From positions 1-34,248 of the forward strand of contig JAFVGK010000118.1 of NCBI GenBank assembly GCA_017475035.1: a stretch of 34,248 nt of DNA, written 5' to 3'. Below the pieces are notes generated by a model, which was given only the letters and a program-made list of their open reading frames with translations, did not search any database and was not told the origin of the DNA. The stretch comes from Blautia sp. GTDB lineage: Bacteria > Bacillota > Clostridia > Lachnospirales > Lachnospiraceae. The stretch's first letter is position 1. Every line of letters starts with the position of its first letter. Both the position numbers and the translations under genes were made by a program. Positions 16,789 through 25,403 of this stretch are shown here, piece by piece.

Positions 16789-18052
16789 CGCACTATCGGG
16801 CAGCAGGATCGCTATTATACAGGATACCCCCGGTGTGACCCGCGACCGCATTTATGCGGATGCAACATGGCTGAACAGAAGTTTTACGCTGGTGGACACA
16901 GGCGGCATAGAGCCTGACAGTAAGGATATTATCCTTTCCCGGATGAGGGAACAGGCGGAAATAGCGATTGAAACGGCGGATGTGATTCTTTTTATGACAG
17001 ACGTCCGTCAAGGACTGATCGATTCGGATGCAAAAGTAGCAGATATGCTCAGGAAAAGCAAAAAACCGGTTCTTCTGGTTGTAAACAAGGTAGACAGTGT
17101 AGACAAATTCATGATGGATGTCTATGAGTTTTATAACCTGGGCATCGGAGAGCCGATCCCCATCTCTTCCGCTAACCGTCAGGGACTGGGGGATCTGCTG
17201 GATGAGGTGATCCGGCTTTTGCCCGGAAAAGAGGAGGATGAAGAAGAGGAAGAGATTCCGAAGATTGCCATTATCGGAAAACCAAATGTAGGAAAATCCT
17301 CCCTGATCAACAGAATCCTTGGAGAAGAAAGGCTGATTGTCTCTGAGATAGCGGGAACTACCAGAGACGCCATTGATACCAGGGTGACGTATGAAGGACG
17401 GGAATATCGTTTTATTGATACGGCCGGTTTACGTCGAAAAGGTAAAATCAAAGAAGAAATCGAACGATACAGCGTGATTCGTACCTTGACTGCCGTCGAA
17501 AGGGCGGATGTTGCCGTCCTGGTCATAGACGCCACAAGCGGCATCACGGAGCAGGACGCCAAAATAGCCGGCATCGCCCACGAAGCCGGAAAAGGAGTTG
17601 TTGTCGCTGTCAATAAGTGGGATGCAAAAGAGAAAGACGATAAGACAATTTACCGCGAGTCCGAAAAAATACATCAGGTTTTGTCGTTTATGCCATATGC
17701 GGAGATTGTTTTTATTTCGGCCCTGACCGGTCAGAGAATCTGCCGTCTGTTTGAAACTCTGGACGCCGTGATTGAAAACCAGTCTCTTCGCATCGCGACG
17801 GGTGTATTAAATGAGATTCTTAGCGAGGCTGTGGCCATGCAGCAGCCGCCGGCAGACCGTGGCAAACGGCTTAAGATTTTTTATATGACCCAGGTATCTG
17901 TGAAACCGCCAACTTTTGTCATTTTTGTAAATGATAAAGAGCTGATGCATTTTTCCTATGTCCGTTATCTTGAGAATAAGCTTCGGGAAGCATTCGGCTT
18001 TGGAGGTACGCCCCTGAAGTTTATCATCAGGGAACGGAATGAACAGAATTGA
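16727..18052 (+). CDS. der: Ribosome-associated GTPase Der (EngA)
   Basis: A 441-residue double-GTPase needed for 50S subunit maturation. The first G domain has GRPNVGKST (10-18), DTGG (57-60) and NKVD (120-123). The second has GKPNVGKSS (184-192), DTAG and NKWD. An acidic linker (169-177) joins the two domains. The C-terminal KH-like domain ends in [15 protein letters not shown]. The start at 16727 ([18 protein letters not shown]) follows AAAAAGGAG by eight bases; a longer upstream frame is not credible. The gene is followed 36 bases later by plsY, making a der-plsY-gpsA operon. Confidence 0.97.
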   Translation: MSKPVVAIVGRPNVGKSTLFNALSGSRIAIIQDTPGVTRDRIYADATWLNRSFTLVDTGGIEPDSKDIILSRMREQAEIAIETADVILFMTDVRQGLIDSDAKVADMLRKSKKPVLLVVNKVDSVDKFMMDVYEFYNLGIGEPIPISSANRQGLGDLLDEVIRLLPGKEEDEEEEEIPKIAIIGKPNVGKSSLINRILGEERLIVSEIAGTTRDAIDTRVTYEGREYRFIDTAGLRRKGKIKEEIERYSVIRTLTAVERADVAVLVIDATSGITEQDAKIAGIAHEAGKGVVVAVNKWDAKEKDDKTIYRESEKIHQVLSFMPYAEIVFISALTGQRICRLFETLDAVIENQSLRIATGVLNEILSEAVAMQQPPADRGKRLKIFYMTQVSVKPPTFVIFVNDKELMHFSYVRYLENKLREAFGFGGTPLKFIIRERNEQN

Positions 18053-18088
18053 AGTACAAAGGATTTTACCGAGAAAGGAAATGGGATT

Positions 18089-18778
18089 ATGGAGAGGTTT
18101 GTCAGTCTGGTGATCGGGTATGTATTTGGCCTGATTCAGACATCGTATATTATCGGAAAACAGCATCATGTCGATATCAGAACGATCGGAAGCGGAAACG
18201 CAGGCTCTTCTAATACACTTCGTGCCTTTGGCGTAAAGGCAGGGCTTACGAATCTGCTCGTAGATATGATGAAGTGCGTGCTTGCTGTCGGCGTTGTGAA
18301 TCTTCTTTTTGTAAAGAACGGGCACAATATGCTGCCGTTGCTCAAGATGTATGCCTCGGCGGGCTGCATTCTTGGACATAACTTTCCATTTTATCTGAAT
18401 TTCAAAGGCGGTAAGGGTATTGCGGCTTCCGCCGGGATGATTCTCGCCGTAGACTGGAAATTGTTTGTCACAGTCATGCCTTTGTTCTTCCTGTTGTTTT
18501 TTACCACGCACTATGTTTCACTTTCCTCTTTGATATCTTATGTTTTCGCGTTCTGTGTATTGGTGCTTTACGGTGCCCTCGGGTTTTATGGAATGAACCT
18601 GGCTCATACCATAGAGATGGACGCCGTTATGTTGTTTCTGGTTTTACTGGCCTTTTACAAACACAGGGAAAATATCAAGCGTCTGAAGGCCGGAACGGAA
18701 CGAAAAACCTATCTGAAAAAGAAAACAGAAGACAGGATTGAAGAGACGGCAGAAGAAAGGAGGAGCGAAAAGAAATGA
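18089..18778 (+). CDS. plsY: Glycerol-3-phosphate acyltransferase PlsY
   Basis: Membrane enzyme that transfers the acyl group of acyl-phosphate to glycerol 3-phosphate, the first step of phospholipid synthesis. Its three active-site loops are visible: GSGNAGSSN (34-42), GHNFPFYLNFKGGKG (96-110), and a third near residues 150-160. There are about five membrane helices. The 229-residue length exceeds the usual 200 because of a charged, Lys/Glu-rich C-terminal tail of about 35 residues. GAGAAAGG precedes the ATG. The last four bases overlap the start of gpsA (ATGA), so acylation and supply of its substrate are coupled. Confidence 0.96.
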   Translation: MERFVSLVIGYVFGLIQTSYIIGKQHHVDIRTIGSGNAGSSNTLRAFGVKAGLTNLLVDMMKCVLAVGVVNLLFVKNGHNMLPLLKMYASAGCILGHNFPFYLNFKGGKGIAASAGMILAVDWKLFVTVMPLFFLLFFTTHYVSLSSLISYVFAFCVLVLYGALGFYGMNLAHTIEMDAVMLFLVLLAFYKHRENIKRLKAGTERKTYLKKKTEDRIEETAEERRSEKK

Positions 18779-19776
18779 GTCAGATCAGTATCATGGGTTC
18801 CGGGAGCTGGGGAATGGCGCTGGCGATCCTTCTGAACAACAATGGCCATAGCGTTACCTTATGGTCTGCGCTTGCAGATGAGGTGGTCATGCTTGACACA
18901 ACCCGGGAAAGCCCGACCAAATTGCCGGGCGTCAGGCTTCCGGAAACGATTCATGTAACCGGTGACGCAAAAGAGGCTCTTACGGAAAAAGATGTAGTAG
19001 TGATGGCGGTTCCGTCCGTTTTTACCAGAAGCACATCCAGGCAGATCGCGCCTTTGGTCAGGGACGGCCAGATTATCGTCGATGTCGCAAAGGGCGTTGA
19101 AGAAACTACTTTGATGACCTTAAGCCAGATCATCAGACAGGAAATACCCAGCGCCGAGGTATGTGTCCTTTCCGGCCCCAGCCATGCTGAGGAGGTCAGC
19201 AGAGGGATTCCCACGACCTGCGTGATCAGCGCAAGAGAAAAAAAGACTGCGGAATATCTGCAGGAAATTTTCATGAGTCCCGTATTTCGTGTTTATACTA
19301 CCCCGGATATGCTTGGCGTTGAGCTGGGCGGATCCTTGAAAAATGTTATCGCTCTGGCTGCGGGAACCGCAGACGGGCTCGGATATGGGGATAATACGAA
19401 AGCAGCCTTAATCACCCGCGGTATTTCCGAAATTGCAAGGCTTGGTACCAGGATGGGGGCAAGGCAGGAAACCTTCTATGGATTATCCGGAATGGGAGAT
19501 CTGATCGTCACTTGCGCGAGCGTTCACAGCCGGAACCGCAAAGCAGGTTATCTGATCGGTCAGGGCAAAACCATGCAGCAGGCCATGGACGAAGTACAGA
19601 TGGTCGTGGAAGGCGTTTATTCCGCAAAAGCGGCAAAACAGCTGTCCGAAAAATATGAAGTGGAAATGCCTATCGTATCGGAGGTCAATAAGGTGCTTTT
19701 TGAAGATAAACCCGCCGCTGACGCGGTCAGGGATCTCATGATCCGTGACAGAAAAACGGAGGGAAAATGGGATTAA
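18775..19776 (+). CDS. gpsA: Glycerol-3-phosphate dehydrogenase (NAD(P)+)
   Basis: Reduces dihydroxyacetone phosphate to sn-glycerol 3-phosphate, the substrate of PlsY encoded just upstream. The 333-residue product has the nucleotide-binding GSGSWG (8-13), Lys106 in the VDVAKGVEE block, SGPSHAEEV (133-141) and the catalytic Lys189 in GGSLKN. AGGAGCG lies inside the end of plsY and serves as its ribosome binding site. The gene is complete and of normal length. Confidence 0.97.
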   Translation: MSQISIMGSGSWGMALAILLNNNGHSVTLWSALADEVVMLDTTRESPTKLPGVRLPETIHVTGDAKEALTEKDVVVMAVPSVFTRSTSRQIAPLVRDGQIIVDVAKGVEETTLMTLSQIIRQEIPSAEVCVLSGPSHAEEVSRGIPTTCVISAREKKTAEYLQEIFMSPVFRVYTTPDMLGVELGGSLKNVIALAAGTADGLGYGDNTKAALITRGISEIARLGTRMGARQETFYGLSGMGDLIVTCASVHSRNRKAGYLIGQGKTMQQAMDEVQMVVEGVYSAKAAKQLSEKYEVEMPIVSEVNKVLFEDKPAADAVRDLMIRDRKTEGKWD

Positions 19777-19865
19777 CTACGGCGGCTGACAGCAACGCGG
19801 CCTGGATGGATCCGGACGCGCCGGATGTAAAGATTATTTATGCACAGATCCTAAGCAGGAGATAG
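19767..19865 (+). CDS. Possible 32-residue small protein overlapping the end of gpsA
   Basis: An ATG at 19767 lies five bases after CGGAGGG and opens a 32-codon frame to TAG at 19863-19865, overlapping gpsA by ten bases. The peptide (MGLTTAADSNAAW... ending ILSRR) matches nothing I know. It could be a small gene, a remnant of a longer downstream gene, or chance. Part of its sequence (about 19832-19854) resembles the end of the terminal repeat of this window, which argues for a remnant. Confidence 0.2.
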   Translation: MGLTTAADSNAAWMDPDAPDVKIIYAQILSRR

Positions 19866-19879
19866 GAAAAAGGAAAAGA

Positions 19880-19936
19880 GAGGGGACAGAGTCTTGTGTC
19901 CAGGCTTTCGGCCGAAACATGGGACTCTGTCCCCTC
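19880..19936. repeat. REP-like palindrome, possible terminator for the minus strand
   Basis: GAGGGGACAGAGTC (19880-19893) pairs perfectly with GACTCTGTCCCCTC (19923-19936). The loop contains a 12-base palindrome TTTCGGCCGAAA at 19906-19917. On the minus strand a CT-rich, T-rich tract follows, so it could end transcription from the aldo/keto reductase gene. The GGGGACAGAGTC ends look like a repetitive extragenic palindrome. Confidence 0.6.
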
Positions 19937-20021
19937 CTCCCATAACGAAGTTTTGTACGCTGACTCAATGATCCGGATGACTATTTTGTTGCCTGTCGCG
20001 CTTCGCACGCCAGGACAAAAT
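19931..20021 (-). repeat. Structured leader repeat, orphan copy
   Basis: Read on the minus strand: hairpin I has outer ATTTTGT/ACAAAAT, CCTG/CAGG and an inner GCGT-GCGAA-GCGC (20021-19983). The linker GTCATCCGG...CATTGAGTCAGCGTA follows. Hairpin II is CAAAAC-TTC-GTTATG (19955-19941, one mismatch), then GGGAGGAGG. No gene follows on this strand; the Shine-Dalgarno part runs straight into the 19880-19936 palindrome. Confidence 0.7.
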
Positions 20022-20103
20022 ATGTCTCCTCTCATAATGCAGTTTGTTGTCTCAATACTTTCGGATGACGATTTTTCCGACCCGGGCTTTGACATTGCCG
20101 TTC

Positions 20104-20946
20104 TCAGCGTGTCAGGTCCGCATAGGTAATGACATCCTGCAGATCCTCAGGAATAGAAGCAGTATGATAATCTTCGTTTAGTTTGTCCAGCAAAGCCATG
20201 TCTTCCGGATCTATGGAAAAATCGAAGATCCGCGCGTTTGTTCTGATATGTTCCTTGTTTTTCGACTTTGGAATGACGGCAATCCCTTTTTGAACCGCCC
20301 AGCGCAGACCGATCTGAGCCGGGGTCTTCGCGTATTTTATCCCCATTACGCATAAAACGTCGTGATCAAGATATGCGCCCCTCCCTAATGGCGCATAGGC
20401 CTGAACGGCGATCCCGTTTGACTGACAAAACTCGATGAGGTGTCGGGGATAGCATAGAGGATGTACCTCCATCTGGTTGACTGCAGGATAAATACCGAAG
20501 GACTCTTTTATTTCCTTTAATTGATGGCTGTTAAAGTTGCTTACTCCGATGGACCTTACATAGCCTTTTTCCTGAAGCTTCATCATTGCTTCCCAAGTAT
20601 TCAGATAACAGCCGGGTACGGGCCAATGGATCAGGAAAAGATCGAGATAACTCAGCCGCAATCTTTCTAAAGTCCGTTCTAAAGCGCCTTCCACATCGCC
20701 GAGACGCTGCGCGTTATTCCAGACTTTACTTGTAATGAATAACTTGCCGCGCGGGATCTTACAGCGAGAGACAGCTCTTCCGATATATTCTTCATTTTTA
20801 TAGACAGGAGCAGTATCAAACAGCCTGTATCCGGAGGAAACAGCTGTCTCTACGGCTGCCGGCGCATCCTGTTCTCCGATCCGATACCCCCCCAATCCAA
20901 GGAGAGGCATTTCCATACTGTTATTAAGAATAATTGTCTGATTCAA
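20104..20946 (-). CDS. Aldo/keto reductase, TTG start
   Basis: A 280-residue NADPH-dependent oxidoreductase of the AKR superfamily with a TIM-barrel fold; the substrate cannot be told from sequence. The catalytic tetrad is visible: Asp44 and Tyr49 (LFDTAPVYKNEEYIG), Lys74 (FITSKVWN) and His107 (LIHWPVPG). VSNFN and IPKSKNKEHIRTN are further family blocks. The start is taken as TTG at 20946, because AAGGAGG lies six bases upstream and the protein then begins at the usual place. The ATG 16 codons earlier has no ribosome binding site. It diverges from fchA and ends before the palindrome at 19880-19936. Confidence 0.92.
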   Translation of the reverse strand: MNQTIILNNSMEMPLLGLGGYRIGEQDAPAAVETAVSSGYRLFDTAPVYKNEEYIGRAVSRCKIPRGKLFITSKVWNNAQRLGDVEGALERTLERLRLSYLDLFLIHWPVPGCYLNTWEAMMKLQEKGYVRSIGVSNFNSHQLKEIKESFGIYPAVNQMEVHPLCYPRHLIEFCQSNGIAVQAYAPLGRGAYLDHDVLCVMGIKYAKTPAQIGLRWAVQKGIAVIPKSKNKEHIRTNARIFDFSIDPEDMALLDKLNEDYHTASIPEDLQDVITYADLTR

Positions 20947-21131
20947 TGAAAACCTCCTTGAAACATCAGGTTTGTTCGTAAATAGAAAAACCAACCATAC
21001 GGATTGATTCTAGCATATAAATATGAATATCCCTCTTCGTTTGTTTTAAATTTATATAAAATAATAGTATCAAGAACTGTCCGGGGTATAGGATTTATTC
21101 AATCAGAAAGAGAATAACTGATAAAAAAAGC

Positions 21132-21161
21132 TTGCTTTCTTATGCTTGCGGAATCTATACT
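21132..21161 (+). promoter_or_regulatory. fchA promoter
   Basis: TTGCTT at 21132-21137, an 18-base spacer, and TATACT at 21156-21161. Transcription would start near 21168, just before hairpin II of the shared leader, which explains why hairpin I is absent in this copy. Confidence 0.5.
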
Positions 21162-21193
21162 GACAATGTACAACACTTCGTTTTGGGAGGAGG
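21161..21193 (+). repeat. Structured leader repeat, short copy ahead of fchA
   Basis: TGACAATGTA precedes hairpin II CAACAC-TTC-GTTTTG (21171-21185, five of six pairs) and GGGAGGAGG. It keeps the linker end, the hairpin and the ribosome binding site but not hairpin I. Confidence 0.6.
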
Positions 21194-21203
21194 AAAGGAA
21201 AAA

Positions 21204-21842
21204 ATGCCTTTTTCAGATTATACATGTGAAGAATTTGTGGAGGTTCTGGCAAGCAGGGAGCCTGTTCCCGGAGGCGGCGGGGCTTCAGCCCTCGTGGGCG
21301 CTCTCGGGATTGCCCTCGGCAATATGGTAGGGAGCCTGACTCTGGGCAAAAAAAAATATCAGGCGGTGGAAGAGGAAATGCTGCAGCTGAAAGAAAAATG
21401 TAAGCGGCTGCAGCAGGATTTTCTATATCTGATGGAACGGGATGCCGAAGTTTTTGAACCTCTTGCGAAAGCATATAAAATGCCGAAAGAAACCAGGGAG
21501 CAGCAGGAAGAAAAAGCCCGGGTGATGGAAGATGTTTTAATGGATGCCTGTATGGTGCCATTGGAGATTATGGAGAAGTGCTGTGAAGCGATTGAGCTGA
21601 TTGCAGAATTCGCCGCAAAGGGTTCTTCTCTTGCTGTCAGCGACGCCGGTGCCGCAGCCGCATTCTGCAGGGCTGCTCTTATGGGAGCCAGTCTGAATGT
21701 ATTTATTAACACAAAAGCAATGATAGACCGCGAACAGGCCGCATTCCTGAACCGCCGGGCGGACGAAATGCTGGAAGAATACATAAAAACCGCAGATGAA
21801 ATCTTTGAAAGCGTACAGGCAAGGCTTCGAGGGGAGCTGTGA
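21204..21842 (+). CDS. fchA: Cyclodeaminase/cyclohydrolase family protein, likely methenyl-THF cyclohydrolase
   Basis: A 212-residue, largely helical cytoplasmic protein of the formiminotransferase-cyclodeaminase C-terminal family, the size of stand-alone FchA of clostridia and acetogens. FchA converts 5,10-methenyl-THF to 10-formyl-THF. The family signature PVPGGGGASALVGALGIAL lies at about 21-39, followed by MVGSLTLGKKKY and, later, AVSDAGAAAAFCRAALMGA. The ATG at 21204 follows GGGAGGAGGAAAGG. No formiminotransferase or histidine-degradation gene is nearby, whereas folD follows, so a cyclohydrolase role fits better than cyclodeaminase. The substrate choice is inference. Confidence 0.88.
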   Translation: MPFSDYTCEEFVEVLASREPVPGGGGASALVGALGIALGNMVGSLTLGKKKYQAVEEEMLQLKEKCKRLQQDFLYLMERDAEVFEPLAKAYKMPKETREQQEEKARVMEDVLMDACMVPLEIMEKCCEAIELIAEFAAKGSSLAVSDAGAAAAFCRAALMGASLNVFINTKAMIDREQAAFLNRRADEMLEEYIKTADEIFESVQARLRGEL

Positions 21843-21882
21843 CATTCTCCGCTGTGTGGTCCCGGGATAAAAGATAAGGGCT

Positions 21883-21972
21883 GATTTTGTCTTCGGCAGC
21901 TCAACAGCCGAAGCAGCAAAATCGTCATCCGAAGAGATTGAGTCAACGAACAGAACTTCGTTCTGAGAGGAG
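21883..21972 (+). repeat. Structured leader repeat upstream of folD
   Basis: Hairpin I at 21883-21923: outer GATTTTGT/GCAAAATC, inner CTTCGGC/GCCGAAG. The linker GTCATCCGAAGAG-ATTGAGTCAACGA follows. Hairpin II is CAGAAC-TTC-GTTCTG (21951-21965), with a compensatory A-to-G and T-to-C change relative to CAAAAC/GTTTTG of other copies. GAGAGGAGG follows as the ribosome binding site of folD. Confidence 0.78.
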
Positions 21973-21978
21973 GCAGCG

Positions 21979-22848
21979 ATGGCTGAACTGATGCTGGGAA
22001 AGGAAGTAAACGCTTCTTTAAATGAAAAAATAAAAGCGAATGTTGAAGCTTTAAAACAGAAGGGTGTGGTGCCTGGACTGGGTATTGTCCGCGTCGGAGA
22101 GAATCCCGGGGATCTTTCCTATGAAAAAGGCGCAGTCAGAAAATGCGAAACCCTTGGAATATCCTGCAGACGATTTCTTTTACCCAAGGATGTGTCTGAA
22201 AAAGAGCTTCTGGCTGTGATCGAAATGTTGAACAATGATGACCTCATCCATGGCGTTCTCTTATTTCGTCCCCTGCCAAAGCATTTACGTTCGTCGGTGA
22301 TTGAAAATGCCCTGGCGCCTGAGAAGGATGTCGACTGCATGACGGAACTATCCATGGCAGGAGTTTTTACCGGCAAGAAGATCGGATTTCCGCCCTGTAC
22401 CCCACAAGGCTGTATGGAGATCCTGGATTATTACGGAGTGGATTGTACCGGAAAAAAAGCGGTTGTGATCGGACGCAGCCTTGTCGTGGGCAGACCTGCC
22501 GCAATGATGCTGATGGATAAAAATGCTACGGTAACGATCTGCCATTCCCGCACCGTCGATCTGCCTTCCGTTACCCGCGAAGCTGATATTCTGATTGTCG
22601 CGGCAGGGCAGGCAGGAATGATCGGAGCGGATCATGTAAGAAAAGGACAGGTTGTGATTGATGTGGGAATCAATGTCACCGGGGAAGGCATGCTCTGCGG
22701 GGATGTCGACTATCAGGCGGTGGAACCGATTGTCTCGGCTATTACGCCTGTGCCGGGCGGAGCGGGAAGTGTAACGACTACGGTTCTGGCAGGGCATGTT
22801 GTGGAAGCAGCCATGCGGCGGGAAGAATCTGCCCTTAAAGAAAAATAA
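21979..22848 (+). CDS. folD: FolD-family methylene-THF dehydrogenase, cyclohydrolase lysine missing
   Basis: A 289-residue FolD family protein acting on methylene-THF with NAD(P). The Rossmann half is clear, with the VVIGRSLVVGRPAAMML nucleotide-binding block (162-178) and PVPGGAGSVTT near the C-terminus. The N-terminal active site is unusual. Canonical FolD has Tyr-x3-Lys, the Lys being needed for cyclohydrolase activity. Here Tyr48 is followed four residues later by Ala52 (GENPGDLSYEKGAVRKC). Asp119 in KDVD is kept, but the usual DGFHPxNxG region reads DCMTELSMAG. This suggests dehydrogenase activity only, with FchA, encoded 136 bases upstream, doing the hydrolysis. AGAGGAGG precedes the ATG. 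Confidence 0.93.
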   Translation: MAELMLGKEVNASLNEKIKANVEALKQKGVVPGLGIVRVGENPGDLSYEKGAVRKCETLGISCRRFLLPKDVSEKELLAVIEMLNNDDLIHGVLLFRPLPKHLRSSVIENALAPEKDVDCMTELSMAGVFTGKKIGFPPCTPQGCMEILDYYGVDCTGKKAVVIGRSLVVGRPAAMMLMDKNATVTICHSRTVDLPSVTREADILIVAAGQAGMIGADHVRKGQVVIDVGINVTGEGMLCGDVDYQAVEPIVSAITPVPGGAGSVTTTVLAGHVVEAAMRREESALKEK

Positions 22849-22860
22849 AAAAACTCAGGC

Positions 22861-22912
22861 AAAAAAGGTCATGCAAAAAATGAGCTTTCTCATTCCATGC
22901 ATGGCCTTTTTT
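22861..22912. terminator. Bidirectional terminator between folD and metH
   Basis: AAAAAAGGTCATGCA (22861-22875) pairs with TGCATGGCCTTTTTT (22898-22912), and ATGAG-CTTT-CTCAT forms an inner stem. A-tract and T-tract flanks allow use from both converging genes. Confidence 0.9.
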
Positions 22913-22950
22913 ATTCTCGCAGAGCGCGAGGCTTTGCCTTCCTGAATTTT

Positions 22951-25395
22951 TTATTGCAAAAAAACCTGATCCGCATAACGGACCGTGGCCATAGCGTCCT
23001 GCGCATAGCAGTCCGCCCCGATTCGATCAGCATACTCCCTGGTCAGAACGGCTCCGCCCACGACGGTTTTCGTATCCGGTTTTTTCTCACGCAGCAGGCG
23101 GATCGTTTCTTCCATACTGGGAACCGTTGTGGTCATCAGAGCAGAAAGACCTACCAGCCGGATGTTCTTTTCGATGGCAGTTTCCAGAATGGTTTCCGGC
23201 GCTACATCCTTTCCCAGATCTATGACTTCATAACCATAATTCTCCAACATCACTTTTACGATATTTTTCCCGATATCATGGATATCTCCTTTTACGGTGG
23301 CAAGAATCAACGTTCCTTTCTTTTCCTGAGGGGTGTTTGCAAGTCTCTCTTTAACGATCTCAAAAGCACTTCTTGCAGCCTGCGCGCTCATTAATAACTG
23401 AGGAAGGAAAAGCGTTCCCTTTTCAAAGCCTTTCCCGACCTGGTCAAGGGCCGGTACAATCTGTTTGTTGATTACCTCCAGCGGGTCAGAGACAGACAAA
23501 GCTTTTGCGGCTTCCGTGCCGGCTGCTGATTCGAGGCCTTTTAAAATAGCCGAAAAGAGAGGAGATGGACCGATCCCTGTATCTGGGGAAAGGGCTCCGC
23601 TCTCATGATCCTTCGTTTTCTGCATGGGAGAATCCGCCTGTATTGCGCCGGCTGCCTGCAGCAAAGGCTGATAATCCTGATAGGCACTGATGTAGCCGGT
23701 GAAATTCGGATCCTTATCCGCAAGAGCCAGATATGCACGGAAAGACTGCATCATGGCTTCATTCAAAGGATTGATGATCGCCAGGGAAAGCCCATGGGAA
23801 AGCGCCATGGTGAAAAAGCCCGCGTTCAGAATACTCCTTGCAGGAAGTCCAAAGGAAATATTGGATACGCCCAGAATCGTATGCACACCGGTTTCCGTGC
23901 GCAGGCGCCGTATCGTGTCTAATGTAACGAGAGCGCCTTTCGGGTCTGAGGAAACGGTCATGGCAAGACCGTCTATTACGATATCTTTTTTTGAAATTCC
24001 ATAAGACGCGGCAGTATCGATGATTTTCTTTGCCACGGCAAGACGTCCGTCCGCGGTTTCAGGGATTCCGCTTTCATCCAGAGGAAGTCCGACAATGACG
24101 CCGCCATATTTTTTTACCAGAGGGAATATGGCTTCCATGTTTTCCTTTTTCCCGTTGACAGAATTGATCAGCGCTTTTCCGTTGTATATTCTAAGAGCCT
24201 TCTCCATCGCAGCGGCGTCGGAAGTATCGATCTGGAGAGGCAGAGGAGTCACGGACTGGAGAAGCTGGACGGCTTCCGTCAGAAGGGAAGCTTCATCGAC
24301 CCCCGGCATACCAAGGTTTACGTCCAGAATATGCGCTCCGGCTTCTTCCTGTCGCAGGCCTTCCTGCAGCAGATAATCCATGTCATGGTTGCGGAGGGCG
24401 GACTGGAATTTTTTCTTCCCGGTAGGATTAATGCGTTCGCCGATCAAAAAAGGTCCGTTTTCTACGTCCAGACATTGGCAGAAAGAGGAAATACAGGTAC
24501 TGGTTTTTGGTATCGGCGGTTGGAACGGAAGTCTTCTGACTTTTTGTATGGTTTTTGAGATATATTCCGGGGTAGTTCCGCAGCAGCCGCCGCAGGCGTG
24601 TATTCCCAGGGAAGCGATTTGTTCCATAATGGAAGAGAATTCCTCTGCATCCACATTATAGGTTGTTTTTCCATCCTGAACAACAGGAAGCCCGGCATTT
24701 GGATTTACAATAACGGGAACGGAGGCTGCTGCCAAAAGTCTTTTTGCGATAGGAATCATCTGGGAAGGCCCTAAGGAACAGTTGACTCCGAGAGCGTCTG
24801 CGCCGAGTCCCTCCAGCATGGCCGCCATCGATTCCGGCGTGCCGCCGGTAAGCATTTTCCCGTTTTCGTCAAAAACCATGGTCAGAAATACAGGCAGGCC
24901 GCAGTTTTCCTTTGCGGCAATGACGGCTGCTTTTGCCTCATAGCTGTCATTCATGGTTTCGATCAGAACAAGATCAGCGCCTGCCCGGGCGCCGATCCGG
25001 ACGGTATCTGCGAAAAGCTTTACCGCATCTTCAAAAGCAAGATCCCCCATCGGTTTCAATAGTCTGCCCGAAGGCCCGATATCCAGAGCGATAAAGGCAT
25101 CCGGCCTGCCGGCACGTATCCTGGCCTCTTTGGCAAGACAGACGGCAGCGTTGACGATTTCTTCGAGTTGGTCGGGATACTTTAACCGGTTTGCGCCAAA
25201 GGTATTTGTGTTGAATACATCACAGCCGGCGTCCAGATATCCTTGATAGAGACGCAGGATTTCATCCGGATGAGTGAGATTCCAGGTTTCAGGCAATTCT
25301 CCCGGAAGGAGTCCCATTGCCTGCAGAATCGTACCGGTCCCGCCGTCGAAAAATACCCATTCTTTCCCGATTTTGTCTAAGATATTGTGTGACAT
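22951..25395 (-). CDS. metH: Cobalamin-dependent methionine synthase lacking the reactivation domain
   Basis: Transfers a methyl group from methyl-THF to homocysteine through cobalamin. The 814-residue protein has a homocysteine-binding barrel at about 8-295 (GVNCSLG and GGCCGTTP supply the zinc-binding cysteines), a pterin-binding barrel at about 315-575 (LIGERINPTGKKKF, DVNLGMPG, QIDTSD), a helical cap, and a B12-binding domain with Asp704-x-His706-xx-Gly709 (GDIHDIGKN). Full-length MetH (about 1200 residues) also has a C-terminal SAM-binding activation domain. Here that domain is the separate gene upstream at 25580-26308. AGGAGG precedes the ATG. The gene converges on folD, which feeds the same folate pool. 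Confidence 0.95.
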   Translation of the reverse strand: MSHNILDKIGKEWVFFDGGTGTILQAMGLLPGELPETWNLTHPDEILRLYQGYLDAGCDVFNTNTFGANRLKYPDQLEEIVNAAVCLAKEARIRAGRPDAFIALDIGPSGRLLKPMGDLAFEDAVKLFADTVRIGARAGADLVLIETMNDSYEAKAAVIAAKENCGLPVFLTMVFDENGKMLTGGTPESMAAMLEGLGADALGVNCSLGPSQMIPIAKRLLAAASVPVIVNPNAGLPVVQDGKTTYNVDAEEFSSIMEQIASLGIHACGGCCGTTPEYISKTIQKVRRLPFQPPIPKTSTCISSFCQCLDVENGPFLIGERINPTGKKKFQSALRNHDMDYLLQEGLRQEEAGAHILDVNLGMPGVDEASLLTEAVQLLQSVTPLPLQIDTSDAAAMEKALRIYNGKALINSVNGKKENMEAIFPLVKKYGGVIVGLPLDESGIPETADGRLAVAKKIIDTAASYGISKKDIVIDGLAMTVSSDPKGALVTLDTIRRLRTETGVHTILGVSNISFGLPARSILNAGFFTMALSHGLSLAIINPLNEAMMQSFRAYLALADKDPNFTGYISAYQDYQPLLQAAGAIQADSPMQKTKDHESGALSPDTGIGPSPLFSAILKGLESAAGTEAAKALSVSDPLEVINKQIVPALDQVGKGFEKGTLFLPQLLMSAQAARSAFEIVKERLANTPQEKKGTLILATVKGDIHDIGKNIVKVMLENYGYEVIDLGKDVAPETILETAIEKNIRLVGLSALMTTTVPSMEETIRLLREKKPDTKTVVGGAVLTREYADRIGADCYAQDAMATVRYADQVFLQ

Positions 25396-25403
25396 GGCAT
25401 TTT

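Noticed and set aside
22951-25395. Long plus-strand frames across metH (for example 22897-23394 and 24020-24376)
   Set aside because: They are antisense to a clearly conserved protein and show no recognisable domains or ribosome binding sites.
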